Assembly: GCA_017408725.1 (NCBI GenBank)
Contig: JAFQUA010000038.1
Span: forward strand, 1 to 51,504
Source of the DNA: Oscillospiraceae bacterium
GTDB taxonomy: Bacteria > Bacillota_A > Clostridia > Oscillospirales > Oscillospiraceae
DNA: 51,504 bases
Direction: 5' to 3'
This document shows positions 7,481-16,617 of the stretch, one piece after another. The first letter of the stretch is position 1; each line of letters begins with the position of its first letter. The notes under the pieces were generated by a model. It made no database searches. It saw only the letters and a list, made by a program, of their open reading frames with translations, and was not told where the DNA came from. Both the position numbers and the translations under genes were made by a program.

Positions 7481-9250
7481 GTGCGGAAAAGATTTTTGTC
7501 AATATTTCTGATGACGGTATTGTTGCTGTTCCTGCAGCCCCAATCTGCCAATGCTTATCCGGTGATGGACTATCAGAAGCAGGATCTGGCAGAGAAGATA
7601 GCACGGCAGATCGTTGCCGGTATGCCTTCTTGGGTGGATACGGATGAGGAAAAGGTAATGTATTTGTATGATTACATTACAGAAACGGTAACCTATGAAT
7701 TTAATGATGATGATCAGACTGCCTACGGCTCGTTGGTGAAGGGAAAATGCGTGTGTGCCGGCTATGCCAGAGGCTTGGATTTGCTGCTGAACACCGCCGG
7801 TATCGAAGCGGGAACGAAAACCGGCTGGAATATGACCACCAGAGAGGGGCATGAGTGGACCTATCTGTATCTGGGCGGGATAATGCTATATGCGGATCCT
7901 ACTTGGGGCGATTTGGACTGGGAATGGAACCATATCGATTGGCATCCGGCAAAACGGAACCATTACGGCATGACCATGACGGAAAAGCAGGAAAGGGAGA
8001 CCCATGCTGAATATATCTTCCTTGACGGCGTGTATGACGGCAGCGGTGACGACACCGGCAGGGAATATTCCTATGCCGGTATTTTAGAGAGAAGCGGTGT
8101 TCCGGTGGGGCACTTCAACCGGGAAACTACACCGGAAGAGGTGCTGCCATACTTCCAGGTGCTGCATTATGACGGTACCAATGCGCTGATCCGAGCGGTT
8201 TATTATTATGAAGAAGGAGAATATGATCACCACCATACATTTGCTGCCGACAATGCTGCCAATATGTTTTTGGATTCTGTAACCGAAAGTTGGACAATTA
8301 CAGGTGAAGAATGCGAGGTATACTATTGGGGACCCATTTCAGATTACGACCCCATACCGGCAGATTCTGTGGTGCTTCGCACCAGCCAGGAGCGGGAGAC
8401 CCGAAAAGGTGAGCCTTTGATCGTTACTGCCGAGGTGTTCCCATATGAAGCTTCCAATAAGCGGGTGATCTACAGCAGTAGTGATCCTTCTATAGCCACA
8501 GTTGACAGCTTCGGAAAAGTAACCGGCATAAATGAAGGAACGGCGGTTATTACAGCTACTTCCGAAGATGGCGGCTACAGCGATTCTATCGAGATCACCA
8601 TTACATCTGACCATTATCATGACAGTTGGCTGAGGAATATTTTGGAGAAAGCACCGACATGCGAGCAGCCGGGGTGCAAGATGTATTTCCTGTGTGAAAC
8701 CTGCGGTGCGTGGTTTCCGGATTATTGGGCATATGCAGAGATTAAGGATCACAACAGTTGGTTAATTCCTGCGCTGGGACATGCGGAGTCCGGCTGGATG
8801 TCCGATGATGCCGGCCATTGGAAGCAGTGCACCCGCAGCGGCTGCGCAAAGATAATGCAAGGAAAAGCAGCGCACAGTGACGGAAACGGGGATGGTTTGT
8901 GCGACCTTTGCAGCTATCGGACAGCAGAGCAGACCCAGCCTACCACATCACCCACAGAATCGACGGTACCTACTACCGTGCCTGCACCCACTACCGAGCC
9001 GACACAGCCGTCTGCGCCCACCGAAATGCCCACGCTGACTACGGCACCGACGCAGCCTGCCACGGTCACGACAAAGCCTTCAAACACTACACATGCTTCC
9101 TCCGTACCGGCTACGGAAACGGCTCCCGGCGCGACTCCAGAGCCACCGAGGACTCAGAACGACTGGATTTTGTACGCAGCGGTGGCGGTTGCGGTAATAG
9201 TTCCGGTGCTGATCCTTTTGTTGCGGCGTAAAAGAAGAAATAATGATTAG
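7481..9250 (+). CDS. Secreted transglutaminase-like protein with Big_2 domain and C-terminal membrane anchor
   Basis: 589 residues from a GTG start behind AGAGGGG. A signal peptide (RFLSIFLMTVLLLFL...SANA) leads into a transglutaminase/protease-like domain at about 30-160 with the catalytic triad in view: Cys in GKCVCAGYA, His in GHEWTY and Asp in YADPTWGD. A Big_2 Ig-like domain follows (YSSSDPSIATVDSFGKVTGI). Next come two cysteine-paired segments (CEQPGCKMYFLCETCGAWF; CTRSGCAK...CDLCSY), a Thr/Pro stalk of about 70 residues, a transmembrane helix and a basic tail (LRRKRRNND). It is probably a wall- or membrane-tethered surface enzyme. The gtrA-like gene starts nine bases later, so the two are likely co-transcribed. 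Confidence 0.85.
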   Translation: MRKRFLSIFLMTVLLLFLQPQSANAYPVMDYQKQDLAEKIARQIVAGMPSWVDTDEEKVMYLYDYITETVTYEFNDDDQTAYGSLVKGKCVCAGYARGLDLLLNTAGIEAGTKTGWNMTTREGHEWTYLYLGGIMLYADPTWGDLDWEWNHIDWHPAKRNHYGMTMTEKQERETHAEYIFLDGVYDGSGDDTGREYSYAGILERSGVPVGHFNRETTPEEVLPYFQVLHYDGTNALIRAVYYYEEGEYDHHHTFAADNAANMFLDSVTESWTITGEECEVYYWGPISDYDPIPADSVVLRTSQERETRKGEPLIVTAEVFPYEASNKRVIYSSSDPSIATVDSFGKVTGINEGTAVITATSEDGGYSDSIEITITSDHYHDSWLRNILEKAPTCEQPGCKMYFLCETCGAWFPDYWAYAEIKDHNSWLIPALGHAESGWMSDDAGHWKQCTRSGCAKIMQGKAAHSDGNGDGLCDLCSYRTAEQTQPTTSPTESTVPTTVPAPTTEPTQPSAPTEMPTLTTAPTQPATVTTKPSNTTHASSVPATETAPGATPEPPRTQNDWILYAAVAVAVIVPVLILLLRRKRRNND

Positions 9251-9259
9251 GAGCGGAAA

Positions 9260-9670
9260 ATGCTGAAACGATTGATTTTGAAATACTGGGATGTTTTGTC
9301 CTATTTGTTTTTTGGCGGGCTGACCACGGTAGTAAACTATGTTGTTTACCTGCCTTGCTTTAACTTGCTGGGAATGAGTGCCGCGGTCAGCAATGTAATC
9401 GCGTGGGCAGCGGCGGTGCTGTTCGCGTTTTTGACAAATAAACCTTTCGTGTTCAAGAGTCACGATTGGTCAGCAAAGACGGTGTGGCCGGAATTTACCA
9501 AATTTGTTGGTTGCCGTATCGGCTCCGGCGTGATGGAAACAGCGATCATTTTTGTCACCGTGGATCTGCTTTACTGGAACGGCAACTGGATGAAACTTGC
9601 AACCAGTGTTTTGGTGGTGATCCTCAATTACTTTGCCAGCAAGCTGCTGGTGTTCCGCAAGGGAAAATAA
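9260..9670 (+). CDS. GtrA-family membrane protein
   Basis: 136 residues with four predicted transmembrane segments, opening MLKRLILKYWDVLSYLFFGG. The GtrA signature region LTTVVNYVVY near the start and a C-terminal NYFASKLLVFRK are typical. GtrA proteins are thought to help move lipid-linked sugars across the membrane for glycan or teichoic-acid decoration. It follows the transglutaminase gene directly and is closed by a terminator. Confidence 0.87.
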   Translation: MLKRLILKYWDVLSYLFFGGLTTVVNYVVYLPCFNLLGMSAAVSNVIAWAAAVLFAFLTNKPFVFKSHDWSAKTVWPEFTKFVGCRIGSGVMETAIIFVTVDLLYWNGNWMKLATSVLVVILNYFASKLLVFRKGK

Positions 9671-9683
9671 TGCGCAATTCAAA

Positions 9684-9716
9684 CAGGGCGCGGAAATTCC
9701 GCGCCCTGCTTTTGCT
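9684..9716. terminator. Bidirectional terminator between gtrA-like gene and aroQ
   Basis: CAGGGCGCGG/CCGCGCCCTG hairpin followed by CTTTTGCTT on the plus strand. It serves the plus-strand gene and probably the convergent aro operon. Confidence 0.8.
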
Positions 9717-9731
9717 TGTGGGAACTGTGGG

Positions 9732-10163
9732 TCAGCCGTATTTTTCTTTTAAGTAGAGAATCGCCTGCCGGTAACCCTCCAGGCCAAGGCCTTTGATGGT
9801 TTTTTCGCAGTACATTCCGGGGTAGGAGATGTGCCGGAAGGATTCCCGAGCATCCACATTGGAAATATGCACCTCTACTGCAGGAATCGAAACGGCCTTC
9901 AGCGCATCCAGAATGGCAACGGAAGTGTGGGTATAGGCGGCGGGGTTGATAACAATGCCGTCTACCGTTCCGTAACATTCCTGAATCTTATCTACGATTG
10001 CGCCTTCATGGTTGGACTGGAACTGTTCAATTTCCAGATTTTCCTTTTGGGCGGTTTCGTCGATCAGTGCAAGCAGGTCACAGAAGGTCTGCTTGCCGTA
10101 AATATCCGGCTCCCGAATACCGATCATGTTGATGTTAGGACCGTTGAGTACCAGAATTTTCAT
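9732..10163 (-). CDS. aroQ: 3-dehydroquinate dehydratase, type II
   Basis: 143 residues. Converts 3-dehydroquinate to 3-dehydroshikimate, third step of the shikimate pathway, as a small dodecameric cytosolic enzyme. Hallmarks are LNGPNINMIGIREPDIYG with the catalytic Tyr22, QSNHEGAIVD, NPAAYTHTS and VEVHISN with the catalytic His. It is the last gene of the aro operon, and its ATG overlaps the TGA of the aroE-aroK fusion by four bases (ATGA), implying translational coupling. Confidence 0.96.
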   Translation of the reverse strand: MKILVLNGPNINMIGIREPDIYGKQTFCDLLALIDETAQKENLEIEQFQSNHEGAIVDKIQECYGTVDGIVINPAAYTHTSVAILDALKAVSIPAVEVHISNVDARESFRHISYPGMYCEKTIKGLGLEGYRQAILYLKEKYG

Positions 10164-11383
10164 ACCTGCTCCTCCAGTATGGAAATGATTTTGGAAACAG
10201 TATCGTGGAAGGAACTGTTATTGTCAATAGAAAAGTCGGAAAATGCTTCGTACAATGGTTTCCGAATGGTATACATTTCGCTGAGCCGGTTGGACTGGGA
10301 CAGGGGGCGTCCCTCCGTAGGAAGCAAATCAATATCCCGCTTCAGCCAGAGAATCCTGCCGTTTTGATGAAGCAAGGGATAATTTTCCCGTTTTGTTACA
10401 CAGCCGCCGCCGGTGGCAATGACCAGACCGGAGCGTTTGCCCAGATCTGCGAGGATCTGGGTCTCCTTTTTTCGGAAACCTGCTTCGCCTTCCTCGGCAA
10501 AAACATCGGGAATGGTTCTGCCGAAGGTCTTCACCAATTCTTCGTCTGCATCCACAAATTCCTTACTCAGCTCCGCAGCCAGTGCTTTGCCGACTGTGCT
10601 TTTTCCGCAGCCGGGCATGCCAACAAGGATAATGTTTTCCGTCTGAAGCTGCATTTTGCGGTAAACGGATTTGATCAAGCTGTCCGGCAGCTTTTGATCT
10701 AAAAACCATTCGGCAGCTTCTTTGGCTTGGGCAACCAGCATCCACAGGCCGTTTATAGCGATCAGACCCCTATTTTCCGCATCCATCAGCAATTTCGTGC
10801 GGCTGGGGTTGTAGATCATATCCAGAACGCCTTCCAGACGAGGAAACAGATCCAGATTTATAGGACTGATGCCATTGCTTGGGTACATACCTACCGGGGT
10901 GCAGTTGCAAATGAGAGCGGCATCCATGTGCCGATCCAGATTTTCGTAATTATCCTCTCCGCCGCGGGAGATGACGATGACATTTGCGCCCATCTCTTTC
11001 AGAACCGCAACAGCGGTAACGGATGCGCCGCCGCTGCCGAGAACCAGACATTTTTTGCCCATGGGATCCAATCCGCTGCGGCGTACCATAGAGGTGAAGC
11101 CAAAATAATCCGTGTTGTGCCCCAGAAGTGAGCCGTCTTTCTGGCGGACGATGGTATTGACGGAGCCCATGTATTCTGCCGTGGGAGTGAGGCGGCAGTA
11201 TGGCATAACAGTCTTTTTATAGGGAATCGTTACATTAATGGCAGAAAAATCCCCGTTTTTTAAAAAGGATTCCACATACTCAGGCTCCCGCTCAAAGAGG
11301 TCATAGGAGTAAGAACCCAGATAGGTGTGGATTTGAGGGGAGTAGCTGTGACCCAGCTTGCGCCCCAAAAGTCCGCATTTCAT
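10160..11383 (-). CDS. aroE/aroK: Bifunctional shikimate dehydrogenase / shikimate kinase fusion
   Basis: 407 residues from MKCGLLGRKLGHSYSPQIH. Residues 1-245 form AroE: catalytic Lys in TIPYKK (K56), Asp in GHNTDYFGF (D92), and the NADP loop VLGSGGAS (114-121). Residues 249-407 form AroK: P-loop GMPGCGKST (255-263), the shikimate-binding DADEE (278-282), FRKKE and GGGCVT. The fused protein would take 3-dehydroshikimate through shikimate to shikimate-3-phosphate. The start follows GAGGTAG, and an in-frame extension of 15 residues further upstream was discarded. The ATG overlaps the pheA stop by one base (TAATG). The aroE-aroK fusion is uncommon but not unique. Confidence 0.93.
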   Translation of the reverse strand: MKCGLLGRKLGHSYSPQIHTYLGSYSYDLFEREPEYVESFLKNGDFSAINVTIPYKKTVMPYCRLTPTAEYMGSVNTIVRQKDGSLLGHNTDYFGFTSMVRRSGLDPMGKKCLVLGSGGASVTAVAVLKEMGANVIVISRGGEDNYENLDRHMDAALICNCTPVGMYPSNGISPINLDLFPRLEGVLDMIYNPSRTKLLMDAENRGLIAINGLWMLVAQAKEAAEWFLDQKLPDSLIKSVYRKMQLQTENIILVGMPGCGKSTVGKALAAELSKEFVDADEELVKTFGRTIPDVFAEEGEAGFRKKETQILADLGKRSGLVIATGGGCVTKRENYPLLHQNGRILWLKRDIDLLPTEGRPLSQSNRLSEMYTIRKPLYEAFSDFSIDNNSSFHDTVSKIISILEEQV

Positions 11384-12525
11384 TATACTACCTCGCTGTA
11401 GCTTCCTAAGTATTTGAACTCCTCGCAAAGCTCATCCAACTCACACATAAGCTGCACAAATTCTTCTGAATAGATAGATGTATCCAGATCAAAATAGAAC
11501 ATGAACTCAAAATCCCGGTCGGGCAGGGGGCGGGATTCCAGTTTGGTCACATTGATTCCCAGTACATACATTCTTGCCAGAACTTTGTAAAGGGCGCCGG
11601 GCTGGTGGTACAAGATCATCATGATGCTGGTCTTGTCTGCGCCGGGATAGATTTCCAGCTTTTTGCTGATGCAGATGAATCGGGTGTAGTTGTTGCCTTT
11701 GTCCTGAATGGAGTAGGCAAGAGCTTTTAGACCATACAGATCGACACAGCTGCGGCTGCAGATGGCGGCTACATCCGTTCTTCCGGATTTACAGACCATT
11801 TCAGCCGCTACGGCAGTATTTTCTACGGGAATGACTTTGACACCGGAAAGGCTGCTTAAAAATTCGCCGCATTGGCCGATGGCCTGCTCGTGGGAATAGA
11901 TCTCTTTGATGGAATCCAGCTTGGCTCCGGGAAGTGCCAACAGATTGTGATCGATCTTGAGACGGAAACTGCGGACAATGGAAAAGTTGTGGCGAATCAT
12001 CAGATCGTATACCTTTTTCACGGAGCCGGCAGTGGAGTTCTCAATGGGAAGAATGCCATACTGGCACAGACCCTGCTCGATGGCGGTGAAAACGCCGTCA
12101 AAATTCTTGAAGTACATGATAAAAGGATTCTTAAAGATCTTTTCGCAAGCAATTTGAGAGAACGCGCCCTCCACACCCTGACAGGCTACCATTGCCTGTT
12201 GGGGGAATAGCTTGGGGGTGGTTTCAATTGCTTCTGTGATTTCACGATACAGAGCAGAAAGCGTGTTATTCCGCTTACTTTGGTAACTGCGGCTCAGCTC
12301 GAAGAGCATGGAGTACAGTACCCGGGTGTAATTAGCCATTTCCGGGCCTGCTTTTTCAGCTACATCTGCCATTTTCTCCCGTTCCCGTGCAGGTACAAGG
12401 ATGGGCATGTTATTCTCTTTTTTGAAGTCCGCAATTTGGGCGGCAATATCCATTCTTTGGGCAAACAGCTTTACGAGTTCGTCATCGATGCTGTCGATTT
12501 GTCCACGTAGTTCAGAAAGGTCCAT
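11383..12525 (-). CDS. pheA: Bifunctional chorismate mutase / prephenate dehydratase (P-protein) with ACT domain
   Basis: 380 residues making phenylpyruvate from chorismate. Residues 1-85 are an AroQ-type chorismate mutase (LRGQIDSIDDELVKLFAQRM). Residues 110-290 are prephenate dehydratase, opening VACQGVEGAFSQIACEKIF and carrying the catalytic Thr-Arg pair in NYTRF (281-282). Residues 298-375 are an ACT domain with GALYKVL and ESRP, motifs tied to Phe binding in this family, so the enzyme is probably feedback-inhibited by Phe. It starts one base after the aroC stop. Confidence 0.95.
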   Translation of the reverse strand: MDLSELRGQIDSIDDELVKLFAQRMDIAAQIADFKKENNMPILVPAREREKMADVAEKAGPEMANYTRVLYSMLFELSRSYQSKRNNTLSALYREITEAIETTPKLFPQQAMVACQGVEGAFSQIACEKIFKNPFIMYFKNFDGVFTAIEQGLCQYGILPIENSTAGSVKKVYDLMIRHNFSIVRSFRLKIDHNLLALPGAKLDSIKEIYSHEQAIGQCGEFLSSLSGVKVIPVENTAVAAEMVCKSGRTDVAAICSRSCVDLYGLKALAYSIQDKGNNYTRFICISKKLEIYPGADKTSIMMILYHQPGALYKVLARMYVLGINVTKLESRPLPDRDFEFMFYFDLDTSIYSEEFVQLMCELDELCEEFKYLGSYSEVV

Positions 12526-12526
12526 A

Positions 12527-13606
12527 TTATTTCCTCCGTTTTGTTTGTGTGTTGCCGAGAATCATATCATAAATTGCAATGGCGGCCGCTGCCTCCACAA
12601 CTGGCACGGCTCTGGGGACGATGCAGGGATCGTGGCGGCCGTTGACTTCTACGGTGGTTACTTCGCCGGTTGCCAGATCCACTGTCTGCTGGGGCAGGGA
12701 AATGGAAGGTGTGGGCTTCATGGAAACCGTGAAGATTACGGGCATACCGTTGGTAATGCCACCCAAAATGCCACCGCAGTGGTTGGTTACTGTGGAAATT
12801 TTGCCGTTTTGAACGCAAAAAGCATCGTTGTTAGTGCTGCCGTTGAGGAGTATTTCACCAAATTCCAAGCCCTTAACAGCAGGGATTCCATAGACGATCT
12901 GGGCAATACGGCTTTCTACACCGCCGAACATAGGCTCACCAATGCCTGCCGGTAAGCCGGTGATGGCGCATTCAATTTTTCCGCAAACGCTGTCGCCGTG
13001 CCGCCGTGCGGTAGCGATTTCCTGCTGCATACGGGCGGCAATGTCAGTGTTCAGTGCAGGAAAGATCGGATTTACAGATTCCAATTGGGGGGCGATTCCA
13101 TCAAACATGTCGTCATAGACCGCAGCGCCGATACTCAGAATGTGGGATCCAATCTGAATGCCCATTTCCGCCAGCCACTGCTTGCACAATCCACCGGCAA
13201 CGCACAGAGGGGCGGTAAGCCTTCCGGAAAAATGTCCGCCGCCGGCGGCATCCTGAAAACCGCCGTATTTGACCTGCGCGGTGTAGTCTGCATGTCCGGG
13301 GCGGGGGCAATTCTTAAGATTGTCATAGTCACCGGAGCGAGTATTTTTGTTTTTGATGATGGCGGCAATAGGCGCGCCGCAGGTAAAACCGTCTACAAGG
13401 CCGGAAAGAAACTCAGGAGCATCTTCCTCTTTGCGTGGAGTAGACCAATCATTCTGCCCCGGAGCCCGGCGGTTTAAAAAGCTTTGCAGTTTTGCCAAAT
13501 CTACCGGCAAACCGGCGGGGATGCCGTCCAGCGTCATGCCGATGGCAGCTCCGTGGGACTGGCCGAAAATAGAGAGTTTTAAGTTTTCACCGTATGTCGA
13601 GCTCAT
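12527..13606 (-). CDS. aroC: Chorismate synthase
   Basis: 359 residues. FMN-dependent anti-elimination of phosphate from EPSP to give chorismate, the branch point of aromatic synthesis. Family motifs are GQSHGAAIGMTLDGIPAG near the start, RRAPGQ, RPGHADYT and GGGHFSGRLTAP. An AGGILGGIT-like segment in the last third (GGILGGITNGMP) belongs to the flavin site. The gene overlaps the end of aroA by 20 bases. Confidence 0.96.
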   Translation of the reverse strand: MSSTYGENLKLSIFGQSHGAAIGMTLDGIPAGLPVDLAKLQSFLNRRAPGQNDWSTPRKEEDAPEFLSGLVDGFTCGAPIAAIIKNKNTRSGDYDNLKNCPRPGHADYTAQVKYGGFQDAAGGGHFSGRLTAPLCVAGGLCKQWLAEMGIQIGSHILSIGAAVYDDMFDGIAPQLESVNPIFPALNTDIAARMQQEIATARRHGDSVCGKIECAITGLPAGIGEPMFGGVESRIAQIVYGIPAVKGLEFGEILLNGSTNNDAFCVQNGKISTVTNHCGGILGGITNGMPVIFTVSMKPTPSISLPQQTVDLATGEVTTVEVNGRHDPCIVPRAVPVVEAAAAIAIYDMILGNTQTKRRK

Positions 13607-14753
13607 ATTGACCTCCCAAACGTTTGTATTCTTCCCAGAATCGGGGGTAGGATTTGTTCACGGCTTCTGCGCCGAGGATGGTGACTTGATCTTCGCATGC
13701 CGTTGCGGCAATGGCTGCTGCCATGGCAATGCGGTGGTCGTTGCAGGTGTCCACTGTACCTCCGGCATAGCCGGTGCCGTAGACGGTGAGTGTGCTTTCT
13801 GTGGCTTCTGCCTTGCCACCAAGAGCGGTCAGCATAGAAATGGTGGAAGCGACGCGGTCAGATTCTTTGGTTCGAAGCCGCCCGATGCCGGTAAATACGG
13901 CTCCTTGCTTAGCGCCTGCAGTGACCGCCAGAATAGGAACCAGATCCGGAATGTCTGATGCATCGATTGTAATGTTTTCTTCCAGACGGGGCAGCAGCGC
14001 GGCAACAGCCCGATCGCCCTGTGCAGATTCTGAGCTAAGGTTTTCAACCGCAACATCGCTTCCAAGTGCGTTTGCTGCCAGAAAGAATGCCGCATTGCTC
14101 CAATCACCTTCCACAGTAACCGAGCCGGGGGAACAGTATCGGGGGGTTTGAAACAGCGTCATGGCCTGCTTTGTCATTTCAATGTAGGGTTTGGACTCGA
14201 TGCTTCCTGTAACAGACAATTCACTATTGCCATCAATCAAAGATGTAGCGAACAGCAGACCTGTTATAAACTGGCTGGAGATGCCCCCATCAATGGTATA
14301 TTTTCCGGGCTTCAGTTTTCCCTGGCAGCGGATCGTGTTTTCCGCAGGACGGGAGAGGGAGCAGCCCATCCGCACCATTTCCTCCCAAAGGGGAGAAAGG
14401 GGGCGCTGAGGAAGTCTGCCTTCCATACAGAATTTTGCGTCTACACCCAGTGCTCCTGCAATGGGCAAAAGAAAGCGCAGTGTAGAGCCGCTTTCACCGC
14501 AGTTTAGCATAGCGGATGGGGGAATGCTGCCAATGGGGCAGACGGTGTAGCCTGTATGTGTCCTTTGAATATCCGCACCCAGAGCCCGGAGACAATCCGC
14601 AGTTGCTTCAATGTCCCGGTTGGTTTCGGGGCAGACCAATTGGGTAGGACGGTCTGCAAAAGCGGCGCAGATCAGCAGACGGTGGGCTTGAGATTTGGAT
14701 GGAATAGCAGTTACGGTACCCCGGAGCTTTCCAGGTGTGATGGTAATGTCCAT
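13587..14753 (-). CDS. aroA: EPSP synthase (3-phosphoshikimate 1-carboxyvinyltransferase)
   Basis: 388 residues, somewhat short for a family near 427. It joins shikimate-3-phosphate and phosphoenolpyruvate. Two inverse alpha/beta domains are indicated by SKSQAHRLLICA, GESGSTLRFLLPIAG, EGRLPQRPLSPL, ESDRVAST and DHRIAMAAA. The segment usually written NAGTAxRPL in the E. coli-type enzyme reads CGESGSTLRFL here, so it is not the classic class I sequence. It follows aroB with a 2-base gap. Confidence 0.95.
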   Translation of the reverse strand: MDITITPGKLRGTVTAIPSKSQAHRLLICAAFADRPTQLVCPETNRDIEATADCLRALGADIQRTHTGYTVCPIGSIPPSAMLNCGESGSTLRFLLPIAGALGVDAKFCMEGRLPQRPLSPLWEEMVRMGCSLSRPAENTIRCQGKLKPGKYTIDGGISSQFITGLLFATSLIDGNSELSVTGSIESKPYIEMTKQAMTLFQTPRYCSPGSVTVEGDWSNAAFFLAANALGSDVAVENLSSESAQGDRAVAALLPRLEENITIDASDIPDLVPILAVTAGAKQGAVFTGIGRLRTKESDRVASTISMLTALGGKAEATESTLTVYGTGYAGGTVDTCNDHRIAMAAAIAATACEDQVTILGAEAVNKSYPRFWEEYKRLGGQYELDIR

Positions 14754-14755
14754 AA

Positions 14756-15790
14756 TTACAAACCAGCTTCAATAAAGGATTTGAGTTCGTTGATGGGAGT
14801 TGGTTGAATACAGCAATTGCCGATCTTCAGCGGAACGATGAGATTTACAGCGCTGCCGTTTCTCTTCTTGTCAGACAGCGCGCAGCGGTAAATGATCTCG
14901 GCAGATGTGTTTGTCTTGATAGGCAGTCCGAATTGTTCCAGAATGCGACTAATTCGGTCAAAATCCGGACATTTGGACGCCTTGCTGACGATGGCGATCC
15001 CCATGGCGACGGCGTTTCCGTGAGAGATGGTAAAATTGCTGCTTGCCTCGATGCCGTGGCCGATGGTGTGACCCAGATTCAATTTCATACGGCTGCCCGT
15101 ATCAAATTCATCCTCAGCAACCACATCCCGCTTCAGCTCTACGCATCGGGCGATGACCGCTTCCCGGTCAAAGGGGAGTCCGTTTTCTTCCAAATAGGAA
15201 AAAAGCTTCGGGTCATACAGAATGCCGTATTTGATAACCTCTGCGCATCCGTCCCGAAAAATATCTTCCGGAAGGGTGCTTAGTGTGTCTGTGTCGCACA
15301 GAACCAATCGGGGCTGGTAGAATGCGCCGCAGAGATTTTTGCCGGCGGGAAGATCAATGGCGGTCTTGCCGCCCACGGAGGAATCCACTGCGGCAAGCAA
15401 AGTTGTGGGAACCTGAATATAAGCAATGCCCCGCAAGTAAGTAGCGGCGGAAAATCCGGTAATATCCCCAACTACACCGCCACCGAGAGCGATCAGGCAA
15501 TCGGAGCGGGTAACTTGGTTTTCTGCCAGAAAGTTCAGTATTTCCAGATATGTATTGCCGTTTTTGCTGGCTTCTCCGGCCGGAAATACATAATGAACAA
15601 CTTCAAAACCGGCATTTTTCAAGCTTGCATTTGCGGCTTCTCCATAAAGAGGCCAAACATTGGAGTCGCTGATAATGGCAGCTTTCTCCACCATGCAAAC
15701 CTTAGAAGCCTCCTGTCCCAAGGAAGAAAGCAGGCCTGCGCCGATCTGTATATCGTATTTTTGAGATGCGCTGACTGTGATGGTTCTCAT
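14756..15790 (-). CDS. aroB: 3-dehydroquinate synthase
   Basis: 344 residues. NAD- and metal-dependent conversion of DAHP to 3-dehydroquinate. Typical segments are ALGGGVVGDITGFSAATYLRG, VPTTLLAAVDSSVGGKTAID, the metal/substrate region CAEVIKYG and LNLGHTIGHGIEA with a metal-binding His. Its ATG overlaps the tyrA stop by four bases. Confidence 0.96.
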   Translation of the reverse strand: MRTITVSASQKYDIQIGAGLLSSLGQEASKVCMVEKAAIISDSNVWPLYGEAANASLKNAGFEVVHYVFPAGEASKNGNTYLEILNFLAENQVTRSDCLIALGGGVVGDITGFSAATYLRGIAYIQVPTTLLAAVDSSVGGKTAIDLPAGKNLCGAFYQPRLVLCDTDTLSTLPEDIFRDGCAEVIKYGILYDPKLFSYLEENGLPFDREAVIARCVELKRDVVAEDEFDTGSRMKLNLGHTIGHGIEASSNFTISHGNAVAMGIAIVSKASKCPDFDRISRILEQFGLPIKTNTSAEIIYRCALSDKKRNGSAVNLIVPLKIGNCCIQPTPINELKSFIEAGL

Positions 15791-16617
15791 CCGTCCACCG
15801 CCTCCTTGCGTTTGCGGCCCTCATCCAGCAGGGTGATCAAGGTATCGGTGTCCCGTTCCTGCAGAGCCGTTTTGTAAGTATTCAAACTTTCAATATAAGT
15901 ATCCAGCTCGAAGAGCATATTATCTCTGTTTTCCATGCAAAGCTCTGCCCACATTTGGGCATTGAGCCAAGCAACCCGAGTCAGATCCTTGTAGCTGCCG
16001 GCTGAAAAACCCTTGTGCCCCTGGGCGGTAGGAGATTTAATATAGGCGTTGCTGAGAATATGGGGCATCTGGGAAGTAAAGGCAATGAGTTTATCGTGTT
16101 CTTCTGCGGTGCAAACCGAGAAAGAACCAAATCCGCAGGGGGTAAGTGCGCTTTTACACTGGCCCAGCAGCTGGATATCGTCAAATCTTGGGGGCACCAG
16201 CACCATGGGCGCACCCTCGAAAAGGTCCGCACGGCTGTGCTTAAAACCGGAAAATTGAGATCCCGCCATGGGGTGACCACCGACAAAAGTAAAACCAAAT
16301 TGTTCCGCAAGAGGGAAGCAGCGACCACAGATCTCCCGCTTAATACCGCAGCAGTCAATGACCAATGCGCCCTTGCGGATGTAGGATGCATTGTTTTCCA
16401 ACCAAGCTGCACAGCCGTCGGGATAGATGGCTAGCAAAATCAAATCACATTCACATAAATTCTCTTCGGTTAGCGGTGCGTGAACAGCGCCTGCCAACTG
16501 TGCGAATGCTAGCATGGAATGGTTTCGGACGCTGGCATATACAGTGTGACCTGCGATGGCATAGGCTCTTGCCAAGGATCCGCCGATCAAGCCAAGGCCC
16601 AGAATACCCACAGTCAT
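15787..16617 (-). CDS. tyrA: Prephenate dehydrogenase
   Basis: 276 residues from MTVGILGLGLIGGSLAR, an NAD(P) Rossmann motif. Oxidatively decarboxylates prephenate to 4-hydroxyphenylpyruvate for Tyr. The catalytic region is seen in GGHPMAGSQFSGFKHSRADLF cut by the conserved His and Arg, and in SQMPHILSNA. It lacks the C-terminal ACT domain some relatives have, so Tyr feedback would have to act elsewhere. GGGAGG precedes the chosen start, and an upstream in-frame extension of 27 residues inside aroF was discarded. ATG overlaps the aroF stop (ATGA). Confidence 0.93.
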   Translation of the reverse strand: MTVGILGLGLIGGSLARAYAIAGHTVYASVRNHSMLAFAQLAGAVHAPLTEENLCECDLILLAIYPDGCAAWLENNASYIRKGALVIDCCGIKREICGRCFPLAEQFGFTFVGGHPMAGSQFSGFKHSRADLFEGAPMVLVPPRFDDIQLLGQCKSALTPCGFGSFSVCTAEEHDKLIAFTSQMPHILSNAYIKSPTAQGHKGFSAGSYKDLTRVAWLNAQMWAELCMENRDNMLFELDTYIESLNTYKTALQERDTDTLITLLDEGRKRKEAVDG